Assembly (NCBI GenBank): GCA_032164245.1
Contig: JAVMKO010000001.1
Span: 248,133,644-248,197,643, forward strand
DNA length: 64,000 nt
Source of the DNA: Sternotherus odoratus
Lineage: Eukaryota > Chordata > Testudines > Kinosternidae
Direction: 5' to 3'
This document shows positions 33,966-46,060 of the stretch, piece by piece. Position 1 is the stretch's first letter. Every line of letters starts with the position of its first letter. Made by a program: the position numbers and the translations under genes. The notes beneath the pieces were generated by a model, which searched no databases, was not told where the DNA came from, and worked only from the letters and a program-made list of their open reading frames with translations.

Positions 33966-36900
33966 AGGGAGATGGATACTCAATGCCTGATTTTCCATTG
34001 CTGTGCACCTTATGTAGTCACATGGTACTTTTGATTAAATATTTTTATTATCTGACCTAGATTCTCAACTTGGTCTTTGGTCTGAATGATTCTCTCTGAA
34101 AGAAGTAACTCCATTATCGCCTTAAAAATAAATGAATCTTGTGCTAAATTCTTCCCTCAGCTACTCCAAAGCAGCATCGAAGACAATGGTCTAAATTCAC
34201 AGTTTCAGTGAAGTATTTATTGTTTGATTCACAAAACAAAACAGATTTTTAGTTACTTTCATAATAGACAATCTTTCTCATCCATATTAAGAGGCAATTC
34301 ACAGCAATTTTGATAATATCAGTGAAGACAAAATTGTATTTTCTGTCCAGGGAAAAAGATAATGAAGTTTACTCTAGCAAATGATCACAAATATATCAAT
34401 TAGAATAAAATAGAATTTACCCTTGAGGAAGTAAGGAATCATACTTTTTTTCATAAGAGAAATCTTGGGGGGGGGGGGAGGGGGAAGACAGTTGTAATGA
34501 ATGTAGAACTGTGACCTATCTTGGTTAGCTGAGCTGAGTAAGTGTGATATACTGATAGGAAAAGTACTTGAAGGTAGCATCTACCACACAGAGAGAGTGG
34601 CACCAAATTGTGGAGTGCTGTGAGAGATGATGTTCAAGATACAATATATGGCAAGTCAGAACAGAATGAGGTGACAGCAACTAGACAGCAAACAAAAAAA
34701 AAAGAAACGTAGCATGCTGTCTTTGATCTTGTTTACAGGCAGAAAGCAATCCGCAGTAAGGCTTTTGTGATATTACAGAATCTGCAGGGTTTCCATGCAG
34801 AGTAGGATAGCTAGTTTTCAAGAGAGGGCTTGAACCTGGAAGAGTTCTGCGTACAGCCCTCCTGTTAACTTCAGCTGGAGTTCTGTGTGCAGAGTGCTTG
34901 AAAGACTGGGCACAGGGACAGTAATCATAACTGAGAAAGCAGCACAGTGAAAAAGTCAAATGTATACTGAAAAAAAGTTAATGAATTGTGAACACTACTT
35001 CTATCTTCCATACAAATGTTTTTATTGTATTGGTTATAAGCTGTGAAGACCATATACATTTTTAAATGATAGCCATTACATACATAAGAAGCTGTATGCA
35101 CTTCTGAGAGGAGCCAAAAAAGAGATATAAAAATAGTTTTGAGGGCAGATACTGGCAGGGAAGTCCTGTCAGCACAGCCCTATGAAGAGCCAGGGAAAGT
35201 TTACAGGAACTGGGCTGCCACATGAAAGCCATATGCTTCTATCAGAACAAATAGGGATGATGCCTGCTCTAAGGGAATAAAAGCAGAAATTACCTTTTGA
35301 GATTTTTTAAATATCATCTTACAAGTATATAGTACCTGGGAAACCCAAAGCATTTTACAAACCATAGGCGTAGATACATCTTTAGGTACCCACGGGAAAC
35401 TCCCAGTGGTCTGAGAATGGGATAGGCCATGTATCTATAGGAATCATTCCATTCATCTCTAGAATGCAGTTGCCTCTGAACTGGAACACAGCAGCTCTTT
35501 AATAGCATACAAGAAGTTAGGTGGAAAGTGAAAGTATAACATCTAATTAAAACTGAAGGGGGGGAGCAGGAATTTGGTCAGGACATCAATGTTAGTACCA
35601 CTACTCCTGTGTAAACTGCCAGGCTCTTTCATGATCAGCAGTGGTCAACATCCTGGTATTAGTCTCTAACCCAAAGATGGAAGATCCAGTAGAATATACT
35701 CTTTGACATGGTTTTGGTTCATTAGTTCTGTTGGGATGCCACTGAAACTAACTAAATATCAATGCCCTAAAGCACAAGCATTTCAAAATTGTAACAGGGA
35801 AGATTACTAAACAAGTATTCACAAACTTAACACTTTGGACCTTGAGTAAGAAAAGTGTCTGGAAAAACTCATATTTGCAGATGGTAAAGAAATGTTGACA
35901 TTAAAGGGTCAAAATGGGTTTTACGATCCCCTCCCCCCCAAATAGAGTAAAGGGTAGTATTACATACTGTAATAATATGCTAACTTATCGGACTGAAAAA
36001 TAAAGATGATGTCTTGCTGAATGGTAAGATTAAGAGTTTTGTTAATTATAGTTACTAAATTAGAATGATGACTAGTAAATGAGTTTAGTTACAGTAACAT
36101 TTGGCCCATGGCCTTGCTGGCACGAGTGTGGTTTTGCCAATTCTTCTCCTTTAATATAGGTTTGCAGATTTGCTTAAGATGATGTTATTGCTGATAGGAC
36201 GAAGTTGCTGGAAGCTCTGTGGTAAACAAATGCACAAACTTCTGACAAGAAGTCCTTTTTTATTGGGAAAAGCCAGGAACAGCATGACATGAAACAGAAT
36301 GACAAAGAAATTGTTTAAACAGCAAAAATTGAATAAATGGAAGCTTGTGCCTGTGTATTCTAAAGGTTCCATAAAAAATTTTCACTGTGCTTGAAGCTGA
36401 TTGGAGAAAGGTAAAAAAATGTGTCGAGAGGACCCAGGTGAACAAGGCCTCAAATTAGAGAAGCAATGGACCAGAAATTCAAGGAATAGGACTGAAGGAT
36501 CAGACCAAGGTTCAGAGGCAGGGATGACCATCACAAGGTATAGGAGAATTTTCCAGTGCTCTAGAATGTGGTAATTTGGCTCCCCTACCAATTCCATCTT
36601 ATCAGTTTATCGTTTCACATAAATATATGTGCAAACATTATAAGTAACAATGATTCTGCCTGAAATTGTATAAATAAAGGCAAAAAATTGATTAAGCCTA
36701 AATTGGGTGGATTTGTGATTCAGTTTCCCACCTTACATTCTCAACGGTTCACTTCTGATTCACTGGGGAAAGAAACACCTAGATAATTGCTTTAAAGCAT
36801 TTTTTGGTTGGACCTAGTGTTCCAAATTGTTTGCAGCTTTTCTCTCCATATAATGGTTATAGAGTTAAACATCAGTGAGATTGAATCAGTGGAGTAATGA

Positions 36901-37939
36901 CAATGAGCAAGGAATGAAAATGTTAAACTGACAAATAAAGAGGTCAATTATTGAAACAGATGAGAAGACAGAGGGCAAATTCTAATAGCAAGATGTAGCT
37001 GGTACAATTATTAGAGCAGTGTTCAGATTCAGAATGCTACAGCAACTATAATGAAAGCAGAGGACAGAGAAGACATCAAGAAGACGGAATGAAAATAGAA
37101 AATAACTGGAGGATATAAGGAAAGGAGGAAAACAATTAGTGAACCAATGCAATGTCTTTGAAAAATGGCTTGTTGTTGGAGACAGAAACATGGAGTATAT
37201 TGTTTTACTTAAGCAGTGATTAAGTGTTGACACAAACAGCTATCCCCATGCAGTCCTACCCACTGTATCAGAAATCAGGGTCCAATCATCCCCCAGACAG
37301 GCAGATGTAGCTCCCATTAAATGCAGTTAGATTTGGACCTGCATGTCTGTGAAATTAGGAGCCCTTAAACTCCCTTTAAAATTAATCTCTTCATTAATGT
37401 TTATAGCAGAGTCAGAGGAAGCATGAGTTTCCGACATGTAACACACTGTCTCCATTTACAGAGCTTCCAGAATACTCCCTGCTTTTTACTCCCTGCTTTT
37501 AACCCCTTCATCCTTGCCCCTGGTTGTTTAAGAGAAGTGATTAGAAAATGAACAAGGAAAAATTGTGTATAAGGAAAAGAATTTCACCTCCCTGGGTCAT
37601 GTTCTCTCCTATGCAGTTTTTCCCCATCTAGGGAAGGAAACCGTTGAGTTTCCACAGACAGTTACCTCTTCATTACTCCAGTCTTTGCCCCTGCCCTGTC
37701 ACAGTGGAAATGGGCAATCCCCTTAAACCAACAGATTGCCAAAGGACATCCGTGTTTCTTTCCCTCCCCCTGCTCCTAGCAGGGCTCCAGCAGAAATCAT
37801 ACTGCCATTGGCTGACTTCCCCTTACAGCTACAGAGAGTAGTGTGTTAATGCTGTTTCAAGCCCCGTTAATTCCAGTTCAAATATCCAACTGCAGCGCTG
37901 CAGGGTCAGAAGAGGGGCATGCTGCAGAGAGCAAGGCTG
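33966..37939. other. Unassigned DNA, no gene seen
   Basis: No conserved frame. A G-rich run at 34468-34485 is the only notable low-complexity tract. No insertion boundaries recognised. Confidence 0.35.
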
Positions 37940-38015
37940 AGATCCTGAGAGGTATTTTGGTACCTTACTCCAATTGATTTCATAGACCAAAGTACCTTTT
38001 GAGGATCTGGGCCCA
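37940..38015. repeat. Fragment of the AGGTATTT...GATCTGGGCCC repeat
   Basis: GAGAGGTATTTTGGTACCTTA then AAAGTACCTTTTGAGGATCTG is an inverted pair of the motif seen in 20370-20640. Short and diverged. Confidence 0.5.
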
Positions 38016-40361
38016 GCTGTGTTCCAGCTCTAGCCCCTGCCTCTGTTTCTAATAACCACAGAGGCTTGACCTCACAGACTTCTGTGGAGCAAACAGCACA
38101 GGGTGGCATGCGGCAGAACCTGCTCTATTCCTCGCTGACCTCCCACTTGTGTTTCACCTGTTTAGGCTCCCTTCCACACATGAAAATGAAGAGGAGAGTC
38201 TGTCCCAGTAAGAACCGAATCTTCTCCGTAGGGAAACAGCTGTAGCTCCATTGTTTGAGCCATTCAATACTAGGCAGGGGAAAGCACCAAAATATACCGA
38301 AGAGTGCAAATGTGCATTGGCAGGGGATGGCAATGCTAACCTACCTCTCATTTTGACAATCAATCACCTAGCAAACCTTCTGTTATATTCCTTTTTTGCA
38401 GATCTGCTAAGTGAAGACTCTAATTCTGATATAGGTCTCAAACAATTTAATTTTATTCCTAAAAATAATTTAAAAAAAGAAAAGAGAAGAAAGAAACTTC
38501 AAAAATGCACTGGACATAAAGACGATTTGCCACATATCCCCTTCTCTCTGAACTAAGCGTAGCTGTTACTGTACCGGATGCAGGATGTGTCTCATGTCAA
38601 GCATAAGGGCATGAACTAAGTCGTCAGGAGGCATCACCAGAGGGCCCATGATTTCATTCAGGGTAGAATAAGGAGGGCAGAGAGCAGCTGATGAGCTAGA
38701 GTATGGAGACAAATCGTGTCCAGTTGTATATATCATCTAATATCCAAATGCTTCATAATTTCAGTGAGTTCCCCACTGGTTATATAAAATGTTTAGCACT
38801 AGACATACACTGGAAGTGTAACTGCAGCTGATATTTCAGACACATGTGGTGTGACTGCTCTAGAGTCTAGGGCCAGATCCTTAGCAGGTGTAAATTGGCC
38901 AACTTCCATACAAGTCAATAGAATTAGGCCAGTTTATACCTGTCTCTTCTGGGACCTGCTCTCTTCTGGGACCTGCTCATGAGATAAATCATTCAGATCT
39001 GTACATTTTCCTGTACAGAACAACATTTTTTTGCTTTATTTGAGATAGACAGCAAGTTTGTACCAACAAAAGTTGATGCCTTTCATTCTTTGTACTGATC
39101 ACTACTACTTGGTTTTCAGCAAAGTGTGGCAGATTCTTCTAACAGAAAATGTGCTAATCCGAAACATTGGAAAATTAACCACAATCCTAATGCAGTCTCC
39201 TTTATAAAAACTCCAGTTTATTCCCAGTTGGGTTGGGCCTGTACTGATTATATTGTTGAATCAGTTCCTGCAACATACTTGTCAGGGTTCCCTCCAGACT
39301 CTGAACTCTAGGATACTGATATGGGGACCTGAATAAAATGACCCCCTAAACTTATTTTACCATCTTGGGCTAAAACTTCCCCAGGCACAAGCTTCTTCTG
39401 TACCTGAAGGAACAGTATGCTTCCACCACCAAGCATACACCAAGAATTAGGGACAGGGCCACATGGTAGGGCTACTTGGTAGGGCCACTTATGGGTAGAG
39501 GACACAAGGGAGTATGGAGGCTTTGTCCCCCCCTTTATTCTCTGGTATGATCTACAGGATGATAAGCATCCAATATTGAATGTTTTTTGAGAGATCTTTG
39601 TCTTCAGAACTGTGGAAAGATCTTTCCATGTATTTATTTCTCTATTATGTTTGTAATGTGAGGCAAGGAAAGATTAAAGAGAGACAGATTAGGTTTTGGT
39701 TGGCAGCCTCTCCAGCATTTATACGGTTATCTAAAACAGTTTTACCTACATACCCTGGTGTTCAATTAAACTGGTTTAAGATTTTGTTCAATGATTTTTT
39801 TAACTTAATGCACTGGATGTATTCCTGGTTTTCTGCCATATTACTTCAATTTACTGGTTTAATTTAAAAAAGAGAATACTCCAAACTCTTCTATGCTTTA
39901 TACAACAACTTTTTAAAGCCTGGGCTATGCCAACATCTTAGTCTGAGAAAAAAGCTTTCAGAAGGGAACATTTAAACAGAATGACTAAAAGAGAAGGAAG
40001 AGGGAGTATGGTAGATTGGAAAAAAAGAATGTGGTTAGATGGTGTACATAGAGCTGGTTGGGAATTTTGTGATAAAAAATGCCTATTCATTGAAGCCAAC
40101 ACAATATGCAACTGTACTTTTGAAAACAAATTTTAAAAAGGCTTCAAAGAGTCACAGTGACTTGTTTCAGCATTTTTTACAATGCAGAATTCCCATTTTC
40201 AGATTGAGACAACTTTTCATTTTGAAATTTAAGATAATTTTTAGAAAAAAATATAAAGTCTGGTTGTAAATGACAGTGTGAACACACAACAGCAGTGTCC
40301 CTTCAGTGCTCTCTGAGTGGCAATGTAACTGCCAGCACTGTAACTTTGCCAGTGTAAAGAT
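38016..40361. other. Unassigned DNA with one worn repeat
   Basis: No gene. 38877-38945 reads GGGCCAGATCCTTAGCAGGT ... TACAAGTCAATAGAATTAGG, an old dispersed repeat, followed by a direct duplication of TCTCTTCTGGGACCTGCTC near 38943-38978. Confidence 0.35.
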
Positions 40362-40800
40362 ACCCATGGTCTTGGCCTTCACAACATCCTCCGGCAAGGA
40401 GTTGCACGTGTTGACTATGCGTTGTGTGAAAAAAATACTTCCTTTTGGTTTTTTTCAATCTGATGCCTCTTAAGTTCATTTGGTAATCCCTAGTTTGTGT
40501 GTTATGAGAAGGAGTAAATAACACTTCCTTATTTGCTTTCTCCACACCAGTCACAATTTTACAAACCTCTATCATAGCCCTCCTTACTCATCTCTTTTCC
40601 AAGCTGAAAAGTCCCAATCTTATTAATCTTTCCTCATTGGCAGCTGTTCCATACACTTAATCATTTTTGTTGCCCTTTTCTGAACCTTTTCCAATTCTAA
40701 TATATCTTTTTTGAAATGGGGTGACCACATGTGGGCATACCATGGATTTATACAGAGGCAATATGATATTTTCTCTCTTATTACCTATCCCTTTCTTATG

Positions 40801-42598
40801 TAACCCTTCTTCCAGGTGGAATCAACAGCAGTCAGGGCCAGATTCAATATCCAGGGGTTTCTTTCCATTGATAGAACACAGAGCCAGCTCGAGCCCCACC
40901 CAGTAACCTGGGAAACTTACACACCACCCATGGGCACCTCTGAGAGGCAATACTTCCCCACTCACAAGCACAGGGTCTCTTTTAACTAAAGGAAGGAAGT
41001 AACTCAGCTTTAATTTGCGAAAACACTGCAAACAGGGTTCAAAAACATGACCCATGACCCATAACCCATAACCCATGCCCTTTTCCCCTCCGGTTCTTAA
41101 ATCCAGAAACCAAAAAGTCTCTTTCACGCAGAGGTGAAAGTAAGCCGGTACGCCCCGGTACGGTGTACCAGCAAGAGCCTTACCAGGGCACCCGGCTTTC
41201 CTAGGCTGCAATTTAAAGTGCTTGTGGCTTCCGGAAGTGGCTGGAGCCCTAGGCCATTTAAATTGCTGCCAAAGCCCCACTGCTAGAGCCCTGGAATAGC
41301 AGCAGTGGTGCTCTGGGAGCTATTTAAAGGGCCCAGGGCTCCTGTTGCCTCTGACACTTCAGTCCTTTAAATAGACGCCACTTCAGAAAGAATCAGGGTG
41401 GCAGAGGCAGGGGAGCCTTGGGCCCTTTAAATAGCCCACCGAGCCCCCGCTTCTGGGGGCTATTTAAGGGGCCCGGGGATCCCCTTTAACTAGCCGCCAG
41501 AGCCCTGGGGTAGAGAGGGGACTCTGCCGCTATTTAAAGGGCCCAGAACCCCCCAGGTGCAGGCTGCTACCCACTGTGGGGGGGAAGTGGAGGGACTTAC
41601 CGGTATAGGGTGGGCTGGGGGCTGGCTCTGACCCCCAGCCCCTCCCCTTATGCCTGAGGTCCTGCCCCTTCCGGGGGCAGAGTCGCCCCCCCAGCCCAGC
41701 ACCGTACCAGTAAGTGCCTTTAGTTACTTTCACCCCTGATTTCACGTGCCCAACCCTTCTCTGCACCTCTCACAGTTGCTGTCCTTGGTCAGTGCAGACC
41801 CAGACTTCAGAGGTGTATCTACAGAGTTCACCTCCCCTGGCTCTGCAGGTGGGGTAAAGAGGAACCTGACTCACTCCACTGTTCAGGCACTTGCTTGCTG
41901 CCCTTCTTTGCAAGCCACCCTGCTGGCTGCTGACACTGGTCACTTGATCACCACGCCTCTCTCCCAGCCGCCCTGCTGGCTACCCCTCACACCTCTCCAC
42001 AGCACCAGCCGCTCATTCACCAATTGACTATCAGTTGCCTTTTGCTGCCACCTGCCTCTCTGCTGTGACCTCTGCACATCAGTCTCTTAGTAATTTTCAG
42101 CTCTTTGCAGGATGGGTGGAAATACTGCCCCATCTCAATCAATTTCAGCTCTCAGTGATTGTTAGCTCTTAGCAGGCAGGGCAGAAACAGTTCTACCACA
42201 ACTTAATTCAGCTCTGATTTGGCATTCAACATAACAAAGAGACCCCTAATGATGTCTATTTAGCTGAAACTATACAGCCTCCTGGCTGAGAATACATGAC
42301 CCCACCCCTCTTACTTTCACCAAGCGCTGTCATTCAAACCACTGCCTTAATGAGGTTCTTTCAGGTGAGGGTGGCTCCCTCATTTGGGACAGGTTAAGCA
42401 CAGTCCTGCTTTCCTGTATTCCTACAATAATTACAACACTGGTAAGTATATTTCACTACCCCTGCATTCAGTACTTAGGTGATTTGTACCCAACAACAGC
42501 CAAAGTTGATCACTTTTTGCTGAATATGTAAGCGGAACAGGAGCAAACTGTATTTTTGCACCCAGCTAGCTGTCAGGGAAGCATTCATTCAGATCCTG
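40801..42598. mobile_element. ~1.8-kb LTR-like insertion in CR1
   Basis: The borders come from the interrupted CR1: CTTATG at 40795-40800 and CTTACA at 42599-42604 are an imperfect target duplication. Composition is C/T-rich. CCATGACCCATAACCCATAA near 41050-41070 is a short tandem repeat. No gag or pol frame. I recall the segment near 40825-41000 as typical of turtle LTR-type repeats, but that is recognition only. A hAT-like element is nested in it. Confidence 0.5.
41129..41738. mobile_element. hAT-like MITE with internal TATTTAAAGGGCCC modules (610 bp)
   Basis: The ends are CAGAGGTGAAAGTAA and TTACTTTCACCCCTG, with flanks CTTTCACG (41121-41128) and ATTTCACG (41739-41746), seven of eight identical. 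The interior carries repeated GCTATTTAAAGGGCCC modules in both orientations near 41318, 41351, 41432, 41460, 41485 and 41530. Long frames inside are by-products of GC-rich sequence. It is nested in the LTR-like insertion, which is nested in CR1. Confidence 0.9.
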
Positions 42599-42678
42599 CT
42601 TACATCAGTGATTCCCAACATTCTGCTCACTTTTTTGACTGCTACTGCCCATTGAGTGGATGTTTTCAGAGAACTAAA

Positions 42679-42962
42679 ATTTTTATTAAAGCTAATGTTC
42701 AACATGAAAACATACACAGATTGAGAGGTAAGGTACTGGACATCTGGAGTCAGGCTGGAGTTATGGGCGATTGTAGGTAGTAGGTATAGGTTTTACAAGG
42801 CACATGCATATCACATATCCAGCATAGATCCAGATTGGGGTGTGGGAGTTTTTTAAAGCTTTTTTATATAGGTGTTTTCGGGTACGCCACCCATGGGGTG
42901 TAGTGAAAGTCCGAGTCAGTGGTGGTGCAGGCGATAAGTATATGGGTGGGGTGTGTCCCTGT
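42679..42962. other. ~285-bp unidentified insertion in CR1
   Basis: It separates two CR1 pieces that otherwise join (GTTTTCAGAGAACTA on the left; CTCCAAGATCTATTTC on the right). It includes GGGTACGCCACCCATGGGGT and a T-rich stretch near 42850-42870. No terminal repeats or clean duplication were found and no family is recognised. Confidence 0.5.
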
Positions 42963-43850
42963 TTCTACAATAGCTCCAAGATCTATTTCTTGAGTGGGAA
43001 CAGCTAATTTAGACCCCATCATTTTATATGTATAGTTGGGATTATGTTTTCCAGTCATTTGGTACAGAAACTGATTTATAGGATAGGTTCCAAATTACAG
43101 TTAGTAGTTCTGCCAGAGTTTATGCTCCACTCTATTTTCCTCACTAGGATTTAACTTCCACATTTTAGAGGATGCCTTTTTGCCTCTGACTGCTTCTTTT
43201 ACTCTGATGTTTAGCCACAGTGGCACTTTTTTGGTTCTCTTGCTATGTTTTTTTAAAATTTGGGGTATACATTTAAATTGTGGTGTCTTTAAAAAGTTTC
43301 CATGCAGCTTGAAGGAATTTCACTTTTTGCGCCGTATTTTCTGTTTAACCAACTTCCTCATTTTTGTGTAGTCCCCCTTTCTGAAACTGAATGCTACATT
43401 ATTGGGCTACTGTGGTGTTTTCCCCTCCACGGGGATGTTAAATTTAATTATATTATGGTCACTATTACCAAGCAGTCCAGCAATAGTCACCTCTTGGACC
43501 AGACACTTAGGACTAAATCAAGAACTGCCTCTCCTCATGTGGGTTCCAGGACTGGCTGCGCCACAAAGCAATCATATAAGGTGTCAAGAAACTATATCTC
43601 TGCATCCCACCTTGAGGTGACATGTACCCAGTCAATATGGGGATAGTGGAAATCCCCCATTATTATTGAAGTTTTTTTATTTCAATAGCCTTTCTAATCT
43701 CCCAGAGCATTTCACAGTCACTATCACTATCCTGGTCAGGTGGTCGGTAATATATCCCTACTGCTATATTCTTATTATTAGAGCATGGAATTAGTAACCA
43801 GCATAGAATTACTATCCAAATCCAATAGCATGTTGGGTTCTTACCCACCT

Positions 43851-44790
43851 ACCTAACAGGGGAATTAATTAACGTTTGTGAAGCATTTTGAAAAAATACC
43901 ACAGAAGTACTTAGCGCTACTATTTTTTTACCTGTGAATTATGAAACATCCCATCAGTCCAGAAATCCTCATGACAGCTTTAGTGGCTCACCAGCTTGAA
44001 ATTCTTAACACATGCACTTTGCATGGACTGTGGTATTGACACCGAATCATCATTTCCCCACTCCTAATCACATTTTCACGGCTCATGTCATTCACACCTG
44101 TGGCTTCTTCGTAATTCACTCTATCACAAGGTGTAGGAGACTACTGCATTCTAATCAAACTTAGCATGCCGGGTTTCCTCGTGGGAACTATTTCATTTCC
44201 CATGGCCTTTATGCAGCTGCTGCATGTCCTTCTGATTATTTCCCCTAGCTAGTAACTGGTCAGAGTGTTTGGACCAAATATTCAGATCTGGGGTAAGCTG
44301 GTGGAACTCTGCTGGCTAGTGTTGCCCTTGCTTAATTTGGCCTGATATATTCTAAATTATATGACACCTGGGATTATTAACAGTAAGGCAGTAGGTGAGC
44401 TGACCAAATCATAGAAGCAATTAAATGTCTTGTGCCAGAAGGAAGTATAACAGGGAATTAGAATGCTAGGCAACCTATACAGCCTATTGCAGTGTGAGCA
44501 CTTGATAGGCCAGAAACAACACATTTATAAATGCTACCTTCATGTTAAAAAAAAAACCACCCTACCCTCTTATCTACTTTGCTACATAGCACCTCCCACA
44601 TTTCCTAGGCTTATGAAGAAACTAGTTGGGAGTGAGGTGCAGGCATCCAAGTGAGAATTTCCTCATGATTATGCAAATTAAACTTATTTCAAAAAAAGAC
44701 ACTTACTTTGATCCACAGTAGTTGTTGATTATTTTAAATTTCGGGATGGCTGCAAGAGGACATCAAGATGGCCTCACAGTGGAAGCACAG
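43851..44790. other. Mostly unassigned DNA
   Basis: No gene. AACGTTTGTGAAGCATTTTG then AGTACTTAGCGCTACTATTT near 43872-43925 resembles a MIR-type 3' tail. Confidence 0.35.
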
Positions 44791-44794
44791 GCCA

Positions 44795-44985
44795 AAGAGT
44801 GAGGAGATCTGGGTTGCATTCCCAGAGCTGACAGGGACTTCCCGTGTGACTTAGTTCAAGTCACAGGAATCTTTCTCTGGCTCAATTTCCTCTCCTGTAA
44901 AATAGGGGTAATGACATATTCACCAGCAGGGGTGCTGTAAGACTTAGTTCTTTAATGTTGGTACTGTTGGAAGGCAATGCAGAAG
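44795..44985 (+). repeat. MIR-like SINE relic, plus strand
   Basis: GATCTGGGTTGCATTCCCAG, GTGTGACTTAGTTCAAGTCA, CAATTTCCTCTCCTGTAAAA and TAGGGGTAATGACATATTCA follow the MIR order from tRNA-like head through the core to the tail. It is the best preserved of the MIR-like relics here. Confidence 0.8.
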
Positions 44986-45760
44986 TGCCAAGTGTTCCTT
45001 TTTTATTTTACATGTATCCATTTGTATATTTCATAAAGACCCAAAGGCTTATCTCCATTATAAATTAATGGACTGCAGCATGTTTTGTTTGCAACTTGAA
45101 GCGGTATCTGAATTAGGATGGAAACACTGAAAACACACAAAATCTTCCTTTGGCCCTCCTGGCATTCAGAATGTCCACATTGACTCTGTTTTAAACGTCT
45201 CTGTTTCGTTTATCTCATTGGCTAAAGCCAATTTAAAATTTCAGCTCAGGGAACAGAGTTTATTATACCAGAGCTCTTGCAAACATTGAAGTAGAGTGCA
45301 TCTTCCATCCTCTCCCTGCCACTTCGAGGTGTTTTGCACCCCAGGAAGCTCTAAGGGATCTAGCCCTGCATTCAGGATCCTACAAGCACTACAGTTATGA
45401 CTGGGTGCTGGGAATGATCTAGTCCATATGGCCTTAATTTAGAAAATAAATGAATATCCTGATATTTGAGATGTATGAAGCTTGATGCTTCAGCCCTTTC
45501 TCACATGAGAAGTTCCACTTCAGGTGAACAGCCTGTTTGAGTAAAGGGCTGCAGAATTGGCACCTAGACCAGTTTTAACAAACACATGTACATTGGACCT
45601 TGTCGTTTCATGGTACCCACTTTTGGACACTGAAGGCTGTAGCTCCCTAATACTCTGTTTGTAAGTGCTGCTCCCGCACACCCTGCATCACATCTGTACG
45701 GCAGCTCTGGTACTCAGAGGGGCCTTCCCATCATGGAAATGAAGGCTCAGAGCTTTAGGG
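44986..45760. other. Unassigned DNA, no gene seen
   Basis: Nothing recognised. It ends at the MITE that follows. Confidence 0.35.
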
Positions 45761-46060
45761 CAGGTCTACACTACCTGTCAGATTGGCGGGTAGTGATCAA
45801 TATTTCAGGGGTCAATTTATCACGTCTAGTCTAGATGCAATAAATCGATCCCCAAGTGCTCTCCTCTCGACTCAGGTACTCCGCCACCGCAAGAGGCACA
45901 GGCGGAGTTGATGGGGGAGCGGCAACAGTCAACTCAGCACCATGAAGACTCCTCAGTAAGTCGACCTAAATATGTCGACTTCAGCTATGCTAGTCCTGTA
46001 GCTGAAGTTGCATATCTTCGGTCGTTCCCTCCCCACCCCCTGCCAGTGTGGACCAAAGCT
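45761..46060. mobile_element. MITE with CAGGTCTACACT end
   Basis: Starts CAGGTCTACACTACC and ends GCCAGTGTGGACC. Inside, GTCTAGTCTAGATGCAATAA and the inverted pair GACTTCAGCTATGCTAG / CTGTAGCTGAAGTTGCAT are present. Same family as 33713-33965 and, reversed, 51073-51371. Non-coding; superfamily not proven. Confidence 0.8.

Larger units (their letters stand above)
40362..43850 (-). mobile_element. CR1-like LINE remnant, minus strand, split by two insertions
   Basis: Three pieces read in correct order on the minus strand. 43850 to about 43141 is an endonuclease part, with GIYYRPPDQ in the frame 43848-43663. About 43055-42963 and 42678-42599 are RT C-terminal pieces, and 40800-40362 is the following C-terminal/3' part. 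The RT core is deleted near 43060-43140. Removing 40801-42598 and about 42679-42962 makes the pieces contiguous with the usual CR1 order, which is why I call one copy rather than three. Dead by stops and deletions. Confidence 0.75.

Noticed and set aside
41040..41075. Interstitial telomere-like repeat
   Set aside because: The units are CCCATAAC/CCCATGAC, not CCCTAA, and only a few copies exist.
40822..41280. 152-codon minus frame as a gene
   Set aside because: It crosses the border of the hAT-like element at 41129, so it is an accidental fusion of repeat sequence.
42679..42962. Nuclear copy of mitochondrial DNA
   Set aside because: The minus strand has a mitochondrial look in places, but I cannot match it to a specific mitochondrial gene.
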